From an uncultured Porphyromonadaceae bacterium (lineage in GTDB: Bacteria > Bacteroidota > Bacteroidia > Bacteroidales > Muribaculaceae), in assembly GCA_902462525.1 (NCBI GenBank), contig CABQCA010000033.1:1-17123 (forward strand): a stretch of 17,123 nucleotides of DNA, read 5' to 3'. Shown here piece by piece: positions 1 to 7,758 of the stretch. Numbering within the stretch: the first letter of the stretch is position 1; each line of letters starts with the position of its first letter. A program made the position numbers and the translations under genes. The notes under the pieces are model-generated. The model was not told where the DNA came from and ran no database searches. It saw nothing but the letters and a program-made list of their open reading frames with translations.

Positions 1-147
1 AAATTACGGTAAATTACTCAGAATAGCAAAAAAATATCCCATATAATATAAAAATAACATTTTCCGGCACCGGAGAGTTTGACAACAAAGAACAAGAAAG
101 GCAAAACAGCGTTTTACATGCGTACACCATAAAATATTTAATATCTT

Positions 148-181
148 TTTGCGGTGTTATGCCACTTTTTCATTAATTTTG
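148..181 (+). promoter_or_regulatory. Candidate Bacteroidetes promoter of the TonB receptor operon
   Basis: A TAATTTTG at 174-181 fits the Bacteroidetes -7 consensus TAnnTTTG exactly. A TTTG at 148-151 could be the -33 element, but the 22-bp spacing is longer than the usual 19-21. Transcription would start near 188 and give a leader of about 100 nt. The -7 match is seen directly; its use as a promoter is inferred. Confidence 0.45.
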
Positions 182-196
182 ACCGAAATTAGAATC

Positions 197-219
197 AATA
201 TGTCCCCGTCGGACATATT
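197..219 (+). promoter_or_regulatory. Perfect 9-bp inverted repeat in the leader of the TonB receptor operon
   Basis: AATATGTCC (197-205) and GGACATATT (211-219) are perfect reverse complements around a 5-nt loop, CCGTC. If transcription starts near 188, the hairpin forms almost at the 5' end of the mRNA, about 70 nt before the start codon. No U-run follows, so it is unlikely to be a simple terminator. It could stabilise the mRNA, bind a regulator as DNA, or be an sRNA or protein target. The rest of 1-288 is AT-rich, holds a short TCCGG/CCGGA palindrome at 63-74, and shows no gene. Confidence 0.5.
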
Positions 220-288
220 CAAAAACGAACGATTGAAAAACATAAATATAAAACACCCGCAACAGCATAAAATTTATACCATTCTGAT

Positions 289-3069
289 ATGCGACAAAAA
301 CTATTTCTAATCGTGCTTTTGGCGGCCTTATGGCCGGCAATGCTGGCATCTGCGGCGACCATAGTCGGCGTCGTTGTCAACGGAAGCAACGGCAGCCCTC
401 TCAGCGGCGCCTATGTATCGGTGGGAGCGGACGGCACACGCGCCACCACTAACTTCAACGGCCAGTTCCGCCTCGAAACCGCCGACAACAGCGATGTCTA
501 CCTCGTTGTGAGCTGCGACGGTTTCCAGAGCGCGAGCCGCGATGTCACCGTGGGGGCCGGAACAGTCAACACCGGTGAAATACGTCTCACACCCGACAAC
601 ATCGGCGAGGATTTCTACGGCGATGCCGCCGACCTCGTATTCGACGAAGCCGTCCTCTCCGACGACGAAAGCTCGGCACAGAGCATTTCGTCGCTCACGG
701 GCGCAAACGACAACGTGTACTACAACACAGCGTCCTACAACTTCGGACCCATGTACTTCCGCTACCGCGGCTACGACAGCCAGTACCAGAGCGTGTACAT
801 CAACGGCATCAAGTTCAACGACCTTATCCGCGGCCGCTTCAACTTCTCGACCCTAATGGGCATGACAAGCCGCGCTTTCCGCAACAAAACGACCTCGCTG
901 GGCCTCGACGCCGCCAACTACGGCTTCGGCGACATCGGCGGCTCGGTGAACTACAACACAACCACCGATCTCTACGCTCCCGGATTCAACGGTTCGGTGG
1001 CCTTCACCAACTCCAACTACATGTTCCGGGGAATGGTCACATATGCCAGCGGACTCAACGACAAAGGATGGGCCTACACCGTAAGCGCCATCGGACGCTA
1101 TGCCAAAGAGGGCGTCATGAAAGGCACATTCTACAATTCGGGTGGCATCTTCCTGTCTGTCGAGAAACTGCTCAACGCCAACAACACCCTGACCCTCACC
1201 GCTTTCGGCGGCCCCACTCAGCGAGCTACTGGCCGCCCAACCTATCAGGAGGCCTACGACCTGGCAGGCACAAACCTCTACAACCCCGACTGGGGCTGGC
1301 AGGACGGCAAGAAGCGCTCGGCACGCATCACCGAAACCTTCGACCCCACTGTGATTCTGAACTGGATCTACAAGAACGACAAAACAACCGTCAACACCGC
1401 CGCGGCTTTCCGCTCGGTGTACTACAACCGCACCGCCCTCAACTACTACAAGGCCCTCGACCCCAATCCGACGTACTACCGCTATCTGCCCTCCTACTAC
1501 AAGGATAACGAAGCCGAGTACGACACCTACATGGACCTCTGGCTCCACGACGAGGACTTCCGCCAGATCAAGTGGGACGACCTCTACAACATCAACTACC
1601 TCAACAACGAGCAGAACAAGAACCTCGCCGCCGACAGCCCCGACCGCAAAGGCTCGTCGTACATCATGGAGAACCGCATCAACCACCAGCTCAACGCCAT
1701 GTTCAACACCTATGTGAACACACGCGTCAATCAGTGGCTCAGTCTTCAGGCCGGAGCTTCGTTCAACTACACCAGCAGCCGCAACTACAAGACAATCCGC
1801 GACCTCCTCGGCGGCGAATTCTGGCTCGACATCGACCCGTTCTCCGACCGCGACATCGCAATCGCACCCCAGAACCTCCAGAACGACCTCGACAACCCCA
1901 ACCGCCACGTCAGAAAGGGCGATAAGTTCGGCTACAACTACACCATCAACGCCCTCCGCGCCGAAGCATGGCTGCAGAACGTGATAAACCTCCCCAAATG
2001 GGACATCAACTACGCCCTCCAGCTGAGCTACACACAGTTCCAGCGCGACGGAAAGATGCGAAACGGCCGCGCACCCAAGAATTCGCTCGGTAAAAGCGCA
2101 ATGCTCCGCTTCGACAACGCCATGATCAAAATCGGCGCTCTCTACAAGCTCGACGGACGCAACCAGTTCTCCGTCCACGCCCAGTACGGCACACAGGCAC
2201 CGCTTGTCGACGCCGTTTTCATCGCTCCGCGCATCAAGAACACCGTGGTCGACAACGTGGAAAGCGAGCGAATCTTCTCCGGCGACATCAATTATATATG
2301 GAACTACCGCCGCTTCCGCGGCAGTCTCTCCGGATTCTATACATCGGTGGGCAACGCCATCGAGCGCAACGGCTTCTACGACGAGCAGTACACCACCTAC
2401 ACCAACGTAGTCCTCGCCGGTGTAAAGCGAGTCTACAAAGGCGTTGAACTCGGTATGGCCTACAAGATTACCCCCTCCGTCACAGCCACTTTCGCCGGAA
2501 CATACGCCCGCTACCAGTACAAGAATAACCCTCAGGGAACCCGCACTTTCGAAAACGGTCTGCACCCAGACACCACTCAGACAGTCTACCTCAAGAACTA
2601 CTATCTGGGTTCAACCCCACAGTTCGCTGCCAACCTCGGCGTCGACTGGGCTGCTCCCGGCAACTGGTTCTTCAACATCAACGGCACTTATCAGGGCGAC
2701 TCCTACGTAAATCTCGCCCCGGCCTACCACGAAGCACTGCCCAGCCTCCCCACCGCCGACATATGGAACGGTGCGACTCCCACACGCGAGCAGCTGCAGG
2801 ACAAAATCAACGAGCTCTCAGCACAGGACAAACTCAAAAACGCCTTCACACTCAATGCCTCCGTCGGCAAACTCATCTACATCAACCGCAAGGTGAGCAT
2901 GAACGTGAACTTAAACCTCAACAACATCCTCAACAACAAGGACGTTGTCACCTACGCCTACCAGCAGGGACGCCTCGACACAAAAAACTACGACCGCAAC
3001 GCATACCCCAACCGCTACAGCTACGCCCAGGGCTTCCGCATGTATCTCAACATAGGTATCCGGTTCTAA
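289..3069 (+). CDS. TonB-dependent outer-membrane receptor with carboxypeptidase-regulatory-like domain
   Basis: This is a 926-aa outer-membrane beta-barrel of the TonB-dependent receptor superfamily, which imports ligands using energy from TonB/ExbBD. A Sec signal peptide covers about residues 1-22 (hydrophobic core, then L-A-S-A). Residues about 25-97 form a CarboxypepD_reg-like beta domain typical of Bacteroidetes receptors. The plug follows at about 108-230, including the stretch FRYRGYDSQYQSVYINGI. The rest is rich in alternating aromatic residues and asparagine, as in barrel strands, and ends in an aromatic C-terminus (YLNIGIRF) suited to Bam insertion. It is somewhat shorter than typical SusC proteins (about 1000 aa) and no susD lies nearby. 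Instead it is followed after 13 bp by a surface lipoprotein gene, so the lipoproteins are probable partners. The substrate is unknown, and no clear TonB box was recognised. Confidence 0.92.
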   Translation: MRQKLFLIVLLAALWPAMLASAATIVGVVVNGSNGSPLSGAYVSVGADGTRATTNFNGQFRLETADNSDVYLVVSCDGFQSASRDVTVGAGTVNTGEIRLTPDNIGEDFYGDAADLVFDEAVLSDDESSAQSISSLTGANDNVYYNTASYNFGPMYFRYRGYDSQYQSVYINGIKFNDLIRGRFNFSTLMGMTSRAFRNKTTSLGLDAANYGFGDIGGSVNYNTTTDLYAPGFNGSVAFTNSNYMFRGMVTYASGLNDKGWAYTVSAIGRYAKEGVMKGTFYNSGGIFLSVEKLLNANNTLTLTAFGGPTQRATGRPTYQEAYDLAGTNLYNPDWGWQDGKKRSARITETFDPTVILNWIYKNDKTTVNTAAAFRSVYYNRTALNYYKALDPNPTYYRYLPSYYKDNEAEYDTYMDLWLHDEDFRQIKWDDLYNINYLNNEQNKNLAADSPDRKGSSYIMENRINHQLNAMFNTYVNTRVNQWLSLQAGASFNYTSSRNYKTIRDLLGGEFWLDIDPFSDRDIAIAPQNLQNDLDNPNRHVRKGDKFGYNYTINALRAEAWLQNVINLPKWDINYALQLSYTQFQRDGKMRNGRAPKNSLGKSAMLRFDNAMIKIGALYKLDGRNQFSVHAQYGTQAPLVDAVFIAPRIKNTVVDNVESERIFSGDINYIWNYRRFRGSLSGFYTSVGNAIERNGFYDEQYTTYTNVVLAGVKRVYKGVELGMAYKITPSVTATFAGTYARYQYKNNPQGTRTFENGLHPDTTQTVYLKNYYLGSTPQFAANLGVDWAAPGNWFFNINGTYQGDSYVNLAPAYHEALPSLPTADIWNGATPTREQLQDKINELSAQDKLKNAFTLNASVGKLIYINRKVSMNVNLNLNNILNNKDVVTYAYQQGRLDTKNYDRNAYPNRYSYAQGFRMYLNIGIRF

Positions 3070-3082
3070 ATCCATCACCATC

Positions 3083-5182
3083 ATGAAAAGAATAACATCA
3101 TATATAGCAGTCGCAGCCCTGGCCCTGTCGGGAATCATGAGTTCGTGCGACGACGACTTCAGCCGCCCGCCTATAGTCGAACCCGTTTCGCCGATGGCAG
3201 GTACCGAAAACACCACCATAGCACAGTTCAAGGAACTCTACTGGCAGGACACCGAAAGCTACGCCACTCCGGTGGGCCAGACCGCCGACGGCCGGGACAT
3301 AATCATCAAGGCCCGTATCATAAGTTCCGACGCCGCTTCGTGCCTCTACCAGTACCTCTATGTGCAGGACGAGACAGGCGCCATGACCATCGCCGCACGC
3401 CAGCAGAGCAGCTCGGCAAAACTCGCCACACAGTACGGCTACGGTCAGGAAGTGTACATCAACGCCACCGGCCTCTATGCGGGCCGCTACTCGGGTCTCT
3501 TCCAGATCGGCAACATCAACACCGACGGCAACGGCACCACATTCCTGACCAACGAGGAACTTCTGGCTCATGTTTCGGCCAACGGCCTCGGCGACCCATC
3601 GAAAATCGATGTATGGACCATCACCATACCCCAGGCCAGCGAAGCACTCAAGACTGCCGCCGAAACCGAACGTTTCCAGGCACACGCCGTGCGTTTCGAA
3701 AACGTACATTTCACCGATGTCGCCAAACCATTCATCGCCACTGCCGGACAGGATGCCAGCATCACGTTCGCCGACAAGGACGGCAACACCATGATTATCC
3801 GCATGAACCGCTACTGCACCTTCGGAAACGACCTCATACCCGGCGGTGAAGGCTCTATCACCGGCGAACTCGGATACTACCGCGGCGCCTGGCAGATGGT
3901 AATCAACAGCAAAGCTGACCTCAAAGGCTTCAACTTCGATGTCGAGCCGGCCGAAGACGGCAAACCCGAAGGCGACGGCTCAAAGGAGAATCCATTCAAC
4001 TCTGTGGCAGCCCTCGAATTCACCAAAGCCCTCGCTGCCGACGCAACTACCGACAAAGAATACTACGTCAAAGGTAAAGTAAGCTCCATCAAGGAAATAA
4101 GCCCCTCGTTCGGCAACGGCACCTATACTCTCACCAGCGAAGGTACATCAGCCGGTTTCGATATTTTCAGAAGCCTTTACCTCAATGGTGAGAAATTCAC
4201 CGCCGAAGACCAGCTCAAGATAGGCGACGAAGTCGTAGCTTGCGGCAAACTCGTCAACTACAAGGGCAACACTCCCCAGATGGCTCAGGGAGGCAAAATC
4301 GTCAGCCTCAACGGCAATACCGGCGACAACACCCCCGATATCCCTGAAACAGGCAAACCCGAAGGAGACGGCTCCGAAGCCAGTCCGTTCAATTCCATTG
4401 CCGCTCTCGAACTGGCCAAATCGCTCGCGGCCGACACACCGACTGATGTCGAATATTACGTCAAGGGCATAGTCAGCTCCATCAAGGAAATAAGCACACA
4501 GTTCGGCAACGCCACCTACTCAGTAACCAGCGAAGGAACTTCCACTGCTTTCGACATTTATCGCAGCTATTACCTGAATGGCGATAAATTCACCTCCGAA
4601 AGCCAGCTCAAGGTCGGCGACGAGGTTGTTGTCTGCGGCAAGTTTGTCAACTACAAAGGCAATACACCCCAGATGAACCAGGGAGGCAAATTAATCAGCA
4701 TCAACGGCAAAACCGAGGGTGAAGGCGGCGGTGAAGATCCCAATCCGCCCACGCCTCCGAGCGGCGATGGTATATCGGTGACCGGCGCACAGATAGCAGG
4801 ATGCACCGACGGCACAGCGACTGTCGACGGCTACTCGTTCACCGCCTCCAAGGAAAGCGGCGCAACAGCTCCGGCGGCCAACGTCTACAACGGAGCCACC
4901 ACTATCCGCCTCTATGCCAACAACACCCTCACCATCGCCGGCCCGGCAATGGCTAAGATTGTGTTCACCATCAACACCTCTACCGGCGCACGTCGCTACA
5001 CCACCTTCACACCCAATGCCGGCGCCGTAGCCGAGCAGAAGAGCGGCGACGCAGCCATCACATGGACAGGCGATGCCACTTCGGTGACCTTCACTGTGGG
5101 AGCAATCGCCACACTCGGCACCGAATCCACCAAACCCGGTCAGATCCATATCTCCAACATCGAAATCACTCCCGTCAAATAA
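3083..5182 (+). CDS. DUF5689-type surface lipoprotein with two OB-fold-like repeats
   Basis: This 699-aa lipoprotein has a signal peptide ending in I-M-S-S-C, with lipidated Cys22. The next residues, D-D-D-F, resemble the acidic export signal that sends Bacteroidetes lipoproteins to the cell surface. Residues about 38-285 look like DUF5689 (NTTIAQFKELYWQ near the start; VQDETGA in the middle). Two tandem modules of about 118 residues follow (about 294-412 and 424-543). Each begins GDGS..(N/S)PFNS and contains YYVKG.VSSIKEIS and GNTPQM, resembling the OB-fold-like DUF6359/YhcR type. A Pro/Gly-rich linker (about 545-561) leads to a C-terminal beta domain (562-699). The gene lies 13 bp after the receptor and 9 bp before a paralog, so the three are probably one transcript. 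A ligand-capturing role beside the receptor is inferred; no enzyme motif was found. The domain names come from pattern recognition, not a search. Confidence 0.82.
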   Translation: MKRITSYIAVAALALSGIMSSCDDDFSRPPIVEPVSPMAGTENTTIAQFKELYWQDTESYATPVGQTADGRDIIIKARIISSDAASCLYQYLYVQDETGAMTIAARQQSSSAKLATQYGYGQEVYINATGLYAGRYSGLFQIGNINTDGNGTTFLTNEELLAHVSANGLGDPSKIDVWTITIPQASEALKTAAETERFQAHAVRFENVHFTDVAKPFIATAGQDASITFADKDGNTMIIRMNRYCTFGNDLIPGGEGSITGELGYYRGAWQMVINSKADLKGFNFDVEPAEDGKPEGDGSKENPFNSVAALEFTKALAADATTDKEYYVKGKVSSIKEISPSFGNGTYTLTSEGTSAGFDIFRSLYLNGEKFTAEDQLKIGDEVVACGKLVNYKGNTPQMAQGGKIVSLNGNTGDNTPDIPETGKPEGDGSEASPFNSIAALELAKSLAADTPTDVEYYVKGIVSSIKEISTQFGNATYSVTSEGTSTAFDIYRSYYLNGDKFTSESQLKVGDEVVVCGKFVNYKGNTPQMNQGGKLISINGKTEGEGGGEDPNPPTPPSGDGISVTGAQIAGCTDGTATVDGYSFTASKESGATAPAANVYNGATTIRLYANNTLTIAGPAMAKIVFTINTSTGARRYTTFTPNAGAVAEQKSGDAAITWTGDATSVTFTVGAIATLGTESTKPGQIHISNIEITPVK
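4366..5180 (+). repeat. Direct repeat copy A, the 3' part of the 699-aa lipoprotein gene
   Basis: This segment encodes the second OB-like module, linker and C-terminal domain, and is closely repeated at about 6874-7682. Positions 4406-4515 match 6914-7023 without a mismatch over 110 bp. The offset is 2508 bp, a multiple of three, and both copies are read in the same frame. The match outside the core is high but not perfect, and the outer limits are approximate. Confidence 0.85.
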
Positions 5183-5191
5183 CCGGCAACT

Positions 5192-7684
5192 ATGAAATTC
5201 ATTAAATATATAGCGGCACTGGCAGCCACGGCATCGCTCTCGACAGGCTTCACCGCCTGTCAGGACGATTTCGACGCTCCCGCCTCCGATGCTCCCGTAG
5301 CCTCCAAGACGCCCAACACCACCATAGCCCAGCTCAAAGAAAAGTACTGGCAGGAAGCCGACAACTACGCCGACACCATCAGAGAAACGACCATCATCAG
5401 CGGCCGTGTAATCTCATCGGACGAAGCTTCCAACGTGTTCAAGAGCCTCGTAATCCAGGATGAGACCGGCGCCCTCGCCTTCTCCATCAACTCCTACAAC
5501 CTCTACCTCAACTACCGTGTGGGCCAGGAGATTGTCATCGACGCCACAGGCATGTACATAGGTAAGTACAGCGGACTCATGCAGATGGGCACTCCCGGCT
5601 GGTACGAGCGCGGAAACACATGGCAGATCAGCTTCATGGCACCCGAAACCTTCGCACAGCACGCCGAACTCAGCGGCTGGCCCGAACCCGCCGAAATCGA
5701 CACCCTGCAGATTCCTTCGATAGCCATGATAGGCTCCACTCCCGAAGACCAGCGAAAATACCAGAGCCAGCTCGTAACGCTGCAGAATGTAAGCTTTCAG
5801 GAAGGCGGAAAAGAACTCTTCTCCGAGTATCACTCTTCGGGTGTGAACCGTGTCATCACCGATGCCAACGGCACCTCGATGAATGTCCGCACATCGGGCT
5901 ACTCCAGCTTCTGGAATACTACCCTCCCCGAAGGCAACATCGACCTCACAGGTATCCTGAGCTTCTTTAACAACGCATGGCAGTTTATCCTCATCGACGG
6001 AAACGCATGGAAGAAAGCTCCCGAGCGCCCCGGCGCAAAGGACAATCCCTACACCGTCGACCAGGCCATAGCTTCCGAAAAAGCAGGTCTCACGGCTAAC
6101 GGATGGGTCAAAGGCTACATCGTGGGCGCTGTCGCTCCGGGTGTTGAAACCGTTGAATCGTCCGACGACATCGAATGGGAGGCCCCCACTACCCTCGCCA
6201 ACACCCTCGTAATCGGCCAAAGCGCCGACACCAGAGACCTCGAGCATGCTCTCATCGTCTACCTCACATCCGAATCGGCCTTCGAGAAGTACGGCAACCT
6301 GCGCGACAATCCAGGCAATCTGGGCAAGGAAATCCTCGTGCAGGGCAATCTCGACCGTTATCTCGGCACCTACGGTATCACCGGCAACAACGGCACTACT
6401 TCGACCTTTGAAATCGATGGCGTGACACCCGGCGGAGGCGAGACCGGCGAGGGCGACGGCACCGAAAACAGCCCCTACAACGTAGCACAGGTGATACAGC
6501 TGAATCCCTCCAGCACACAGACAGCCGTGCAGACCGGCGTATGGGTCAAAGGCTACATCGTGGGCTTCATACCCGAAGTAAACGGCTCGACAGTGCTCTC
6601 CAATGCCGTCTTCACCACCAACGCCGCCGTGGCAACCAACCTTGTGCTCGGACCGACAGCCGACTGCACCGATGCCTCAAAATGTATCGGCATTCAGCTC
6701 CCGGCTGCCGTGCGATCGGCACTCAACCTCAAGGATAATCCCGGTAATCTGGGCAAGACACTCACCGTTCTCGGCGATGTATTCAAATACTGCGGCGCTC
6801 CCGGCATCAAGAATACCTCGAAGTATGTGCTCGACGGCTCCGAGCCTGAAGAACCCACCGGCGAGCCCAGCGGCGACGGCACCGAAGCCAGTCCATTCAA
6901 CTCAGTCGCCGCCCTCGAACTGGCCAAATCGCTCGCGGCCGACACACCGACTGATGTCGAATATTACGTCAAGGGCATAGTCAGCTCCATCAAGGAAATA
7001 AGCACACAGTTCGGCAACGCCACATACACCATTACCAGCGAAGGAACAACAACACCGTTCAGCATTTATCGCGGTTATTACCTGAACGGCGATAAATTCA
7101 CCTCTGCCGACCAGCTCAAGATCGGCGACGAAGTGGTGGTATGCGGCAAGTTCGTCAACTACATGGGCAACACCCCGCAGATGAACACCGGAAGCAAACT
7201 TATCAGCGTCTCCGGAAGTTCCGAACCCGTAGATCCGCCTACACCACCCACACCTCCGAGCGGCGACGGTGTGTCGGTGACAGCCGGCCAGATAGCAGCA
7301 TGCATCGACGGGACAGCCTCAGTCGACGGCTACTCGTTCACAGCCTCCAAGGGAAGCGGCGCAACAGCTCCGGCCAACAACGTGTACAACGATGTCACTA
7401 CTCTGCGTCTTTACGCCGACAACACCTTCACCATCGCAGGCCCGGCAATGGCCAAGATAGTGTTCACACTCAACACCGCCACCGGCGCACGCCGCTACAC
7501 CACTTTCACGCCTAATACCGGCACTGTAGCCGAGCAGAAGAGCGACGATGCCGCCATCACATGGACAGGCAACGCCACAACGGTGACATTCACCGTAGGA
7601 CACGACGCCACTCTCGGCTCCGACGGTTCGTCGAAGCGCGGCCAGGTACACATATCTTCCGTCGAAATCTTCCCTGCGGAATAA
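5192..7684 (+). CDS. DUF5689-type surface lipoprotein with three OB-fold-like modules
   Basis: This is an 830-aa paralog of the preceding lipoprotein. Its signal peptide ends in G-F-T-A-C (Cys23), followed by Q-D-D-F-D, again an acidic surface-export-like signal. The DUF5689-like domain spans about residues 40-275 (NTTIAQLKEKYWQ, IQDETGA). Two DUF6359-like modules at about 280-410 and 418-549 share G.WVKGYIVG and the later KDNPGNLGK/RDNPGNLGK. A third module at about 560-676 is of the other type and nearly identical to the second module of the upstream protein. A (PT)PPTPPS-type linker and the shared C-terminal beta domain (692-830) complete it. The gene sits 9 bp after the upstream gene and ends at a strong hairpin terminator. 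It is probably a partner of the same receptor; the ligand is unknown. The mixed module types suggest growth by domain duplication and exchange. Confidence 0.82.
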   Translation: MKFIKYIAALAATASLSTGFTACQDDFDAPASDAPVASKTPNTTIAQLKEKYWQEADNYADTIRETTIISGRVISSDEASNVFKSLVIQDETGALAFSINSYNLYLNYRVGQEIVIDATGMYIGKYSGLMQMGTPGWYERGNTWQISFMAPETFAQHAELSGWPEPAEIDTLQIPSIAMIGSTPEDQRKYQSQLVTLQNVSFQEGGKELFSEYHSSGVNRVITDANGTSMNVRTSGYSSFWNTTLPEGNIDLTGILSFFNNAWQFILIDGNAWKKAPERPGAKDNPYTVDQAIASEKAGLTANGWVKGYIVGAVAPGVETVESSDDIEWEAPTTLANTLVIGQSADTRDLEHALIVYLTSESAFEKYGNLRDNPGNLGKEILVQGNLDRYLGTYGITGNNGTTSTFEIDGVTPGGGETGEGDGTENSPYNVAQVIQLNPSSTQTAVQTGVWVKGYIVGFIPEVNGSTVLSNAVFTTNAAVATNLVLGPTADCTDASKCIGIQLPAAVRSALNLKDNPGNLGKTLTVLGDVFKYCGAPGIKNTSKYVLDGSEPEEPTGEPSGDGTEASPFNSVAALELAKSLAADTPTDVEYYVKGIVSSIKEISTQFGNATYTITSEGTTTPFSIYRGYYLNGDKFTSADQLKIGDEVVVCGKFVNYMGNTPQMNTGSKLISVSGSSEPVDPPTPPTPPSGDGVSVTAGQIAACIDGTASVDGYSFTASKGSGATAPANNVYNDVTTLRLYADNTFTIAGPAMAKIVFTLNTATGARRYTTFTPNTGTVAEQKSDDAAITWTGNATTVTFTVGHDATLGSDGSSKRGQVHISSVEIFPAE
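6874..7682 (+). repeat. Direct repeat copy B, the 3' part of the 830-aa lipoprotein gene
   Basis: This is the partner of the repeat at about 4366-5180. It encodes the last OB-like module, the proline-rich linker and the C-terminal domain. Its core, 6914-7023, is identical to 4406-4515. The remaining sequence differs by scattered substitutions and a few codon-length indels, so the duplicated parts have either diverged little or been kept alike by gene conversion. Confidence 0.85.
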
Positions 7685-7703
7685 TCCGCACACTACTCCA
7701 CAT

Positions 7704-7741
7704 AAAAGGCTGCTTCCGGCATACATCGGAAGCAGCCTTTT
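7704..7741. terminator. Bidirectional intrinsic terminator between convergent genes
   Basis: A perfect 15-bp stem (7704-7718 with 7727-7741) surrounds an 8-nt loop, GCATACAT. The stem begins AAAA and ends TTTT, so each strand reads as a GC-rich hairpin followed by Us. It lies 20 bp after the lipoprotein stop and 18 bp beyond the stop of the convergent thioredoxin gene, so it can serve both. Confidence 0.9.
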
Positions 7742-7758
7742 CTTATCCTGTTCACCCT

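Noticed and set aside
63..74. TCCGGCACCGGA palindrome near the left end as a terminator or operator
   Set aside because: It has only a 5-bp stem with a 2-nt centre and no T-run, and lies upstream of the candidate promoter. It is too short to support a call.
853..2565. A 570-codon open frame on the minus strand inside the receptor gene
   Set aside because: It lies wholly antisense to a well-supported receptor gene. Its translation is Val/Glu/Gly-rich and low in complexity, the mirror image of a GC-biased codon pattern, with no recognisable domain.
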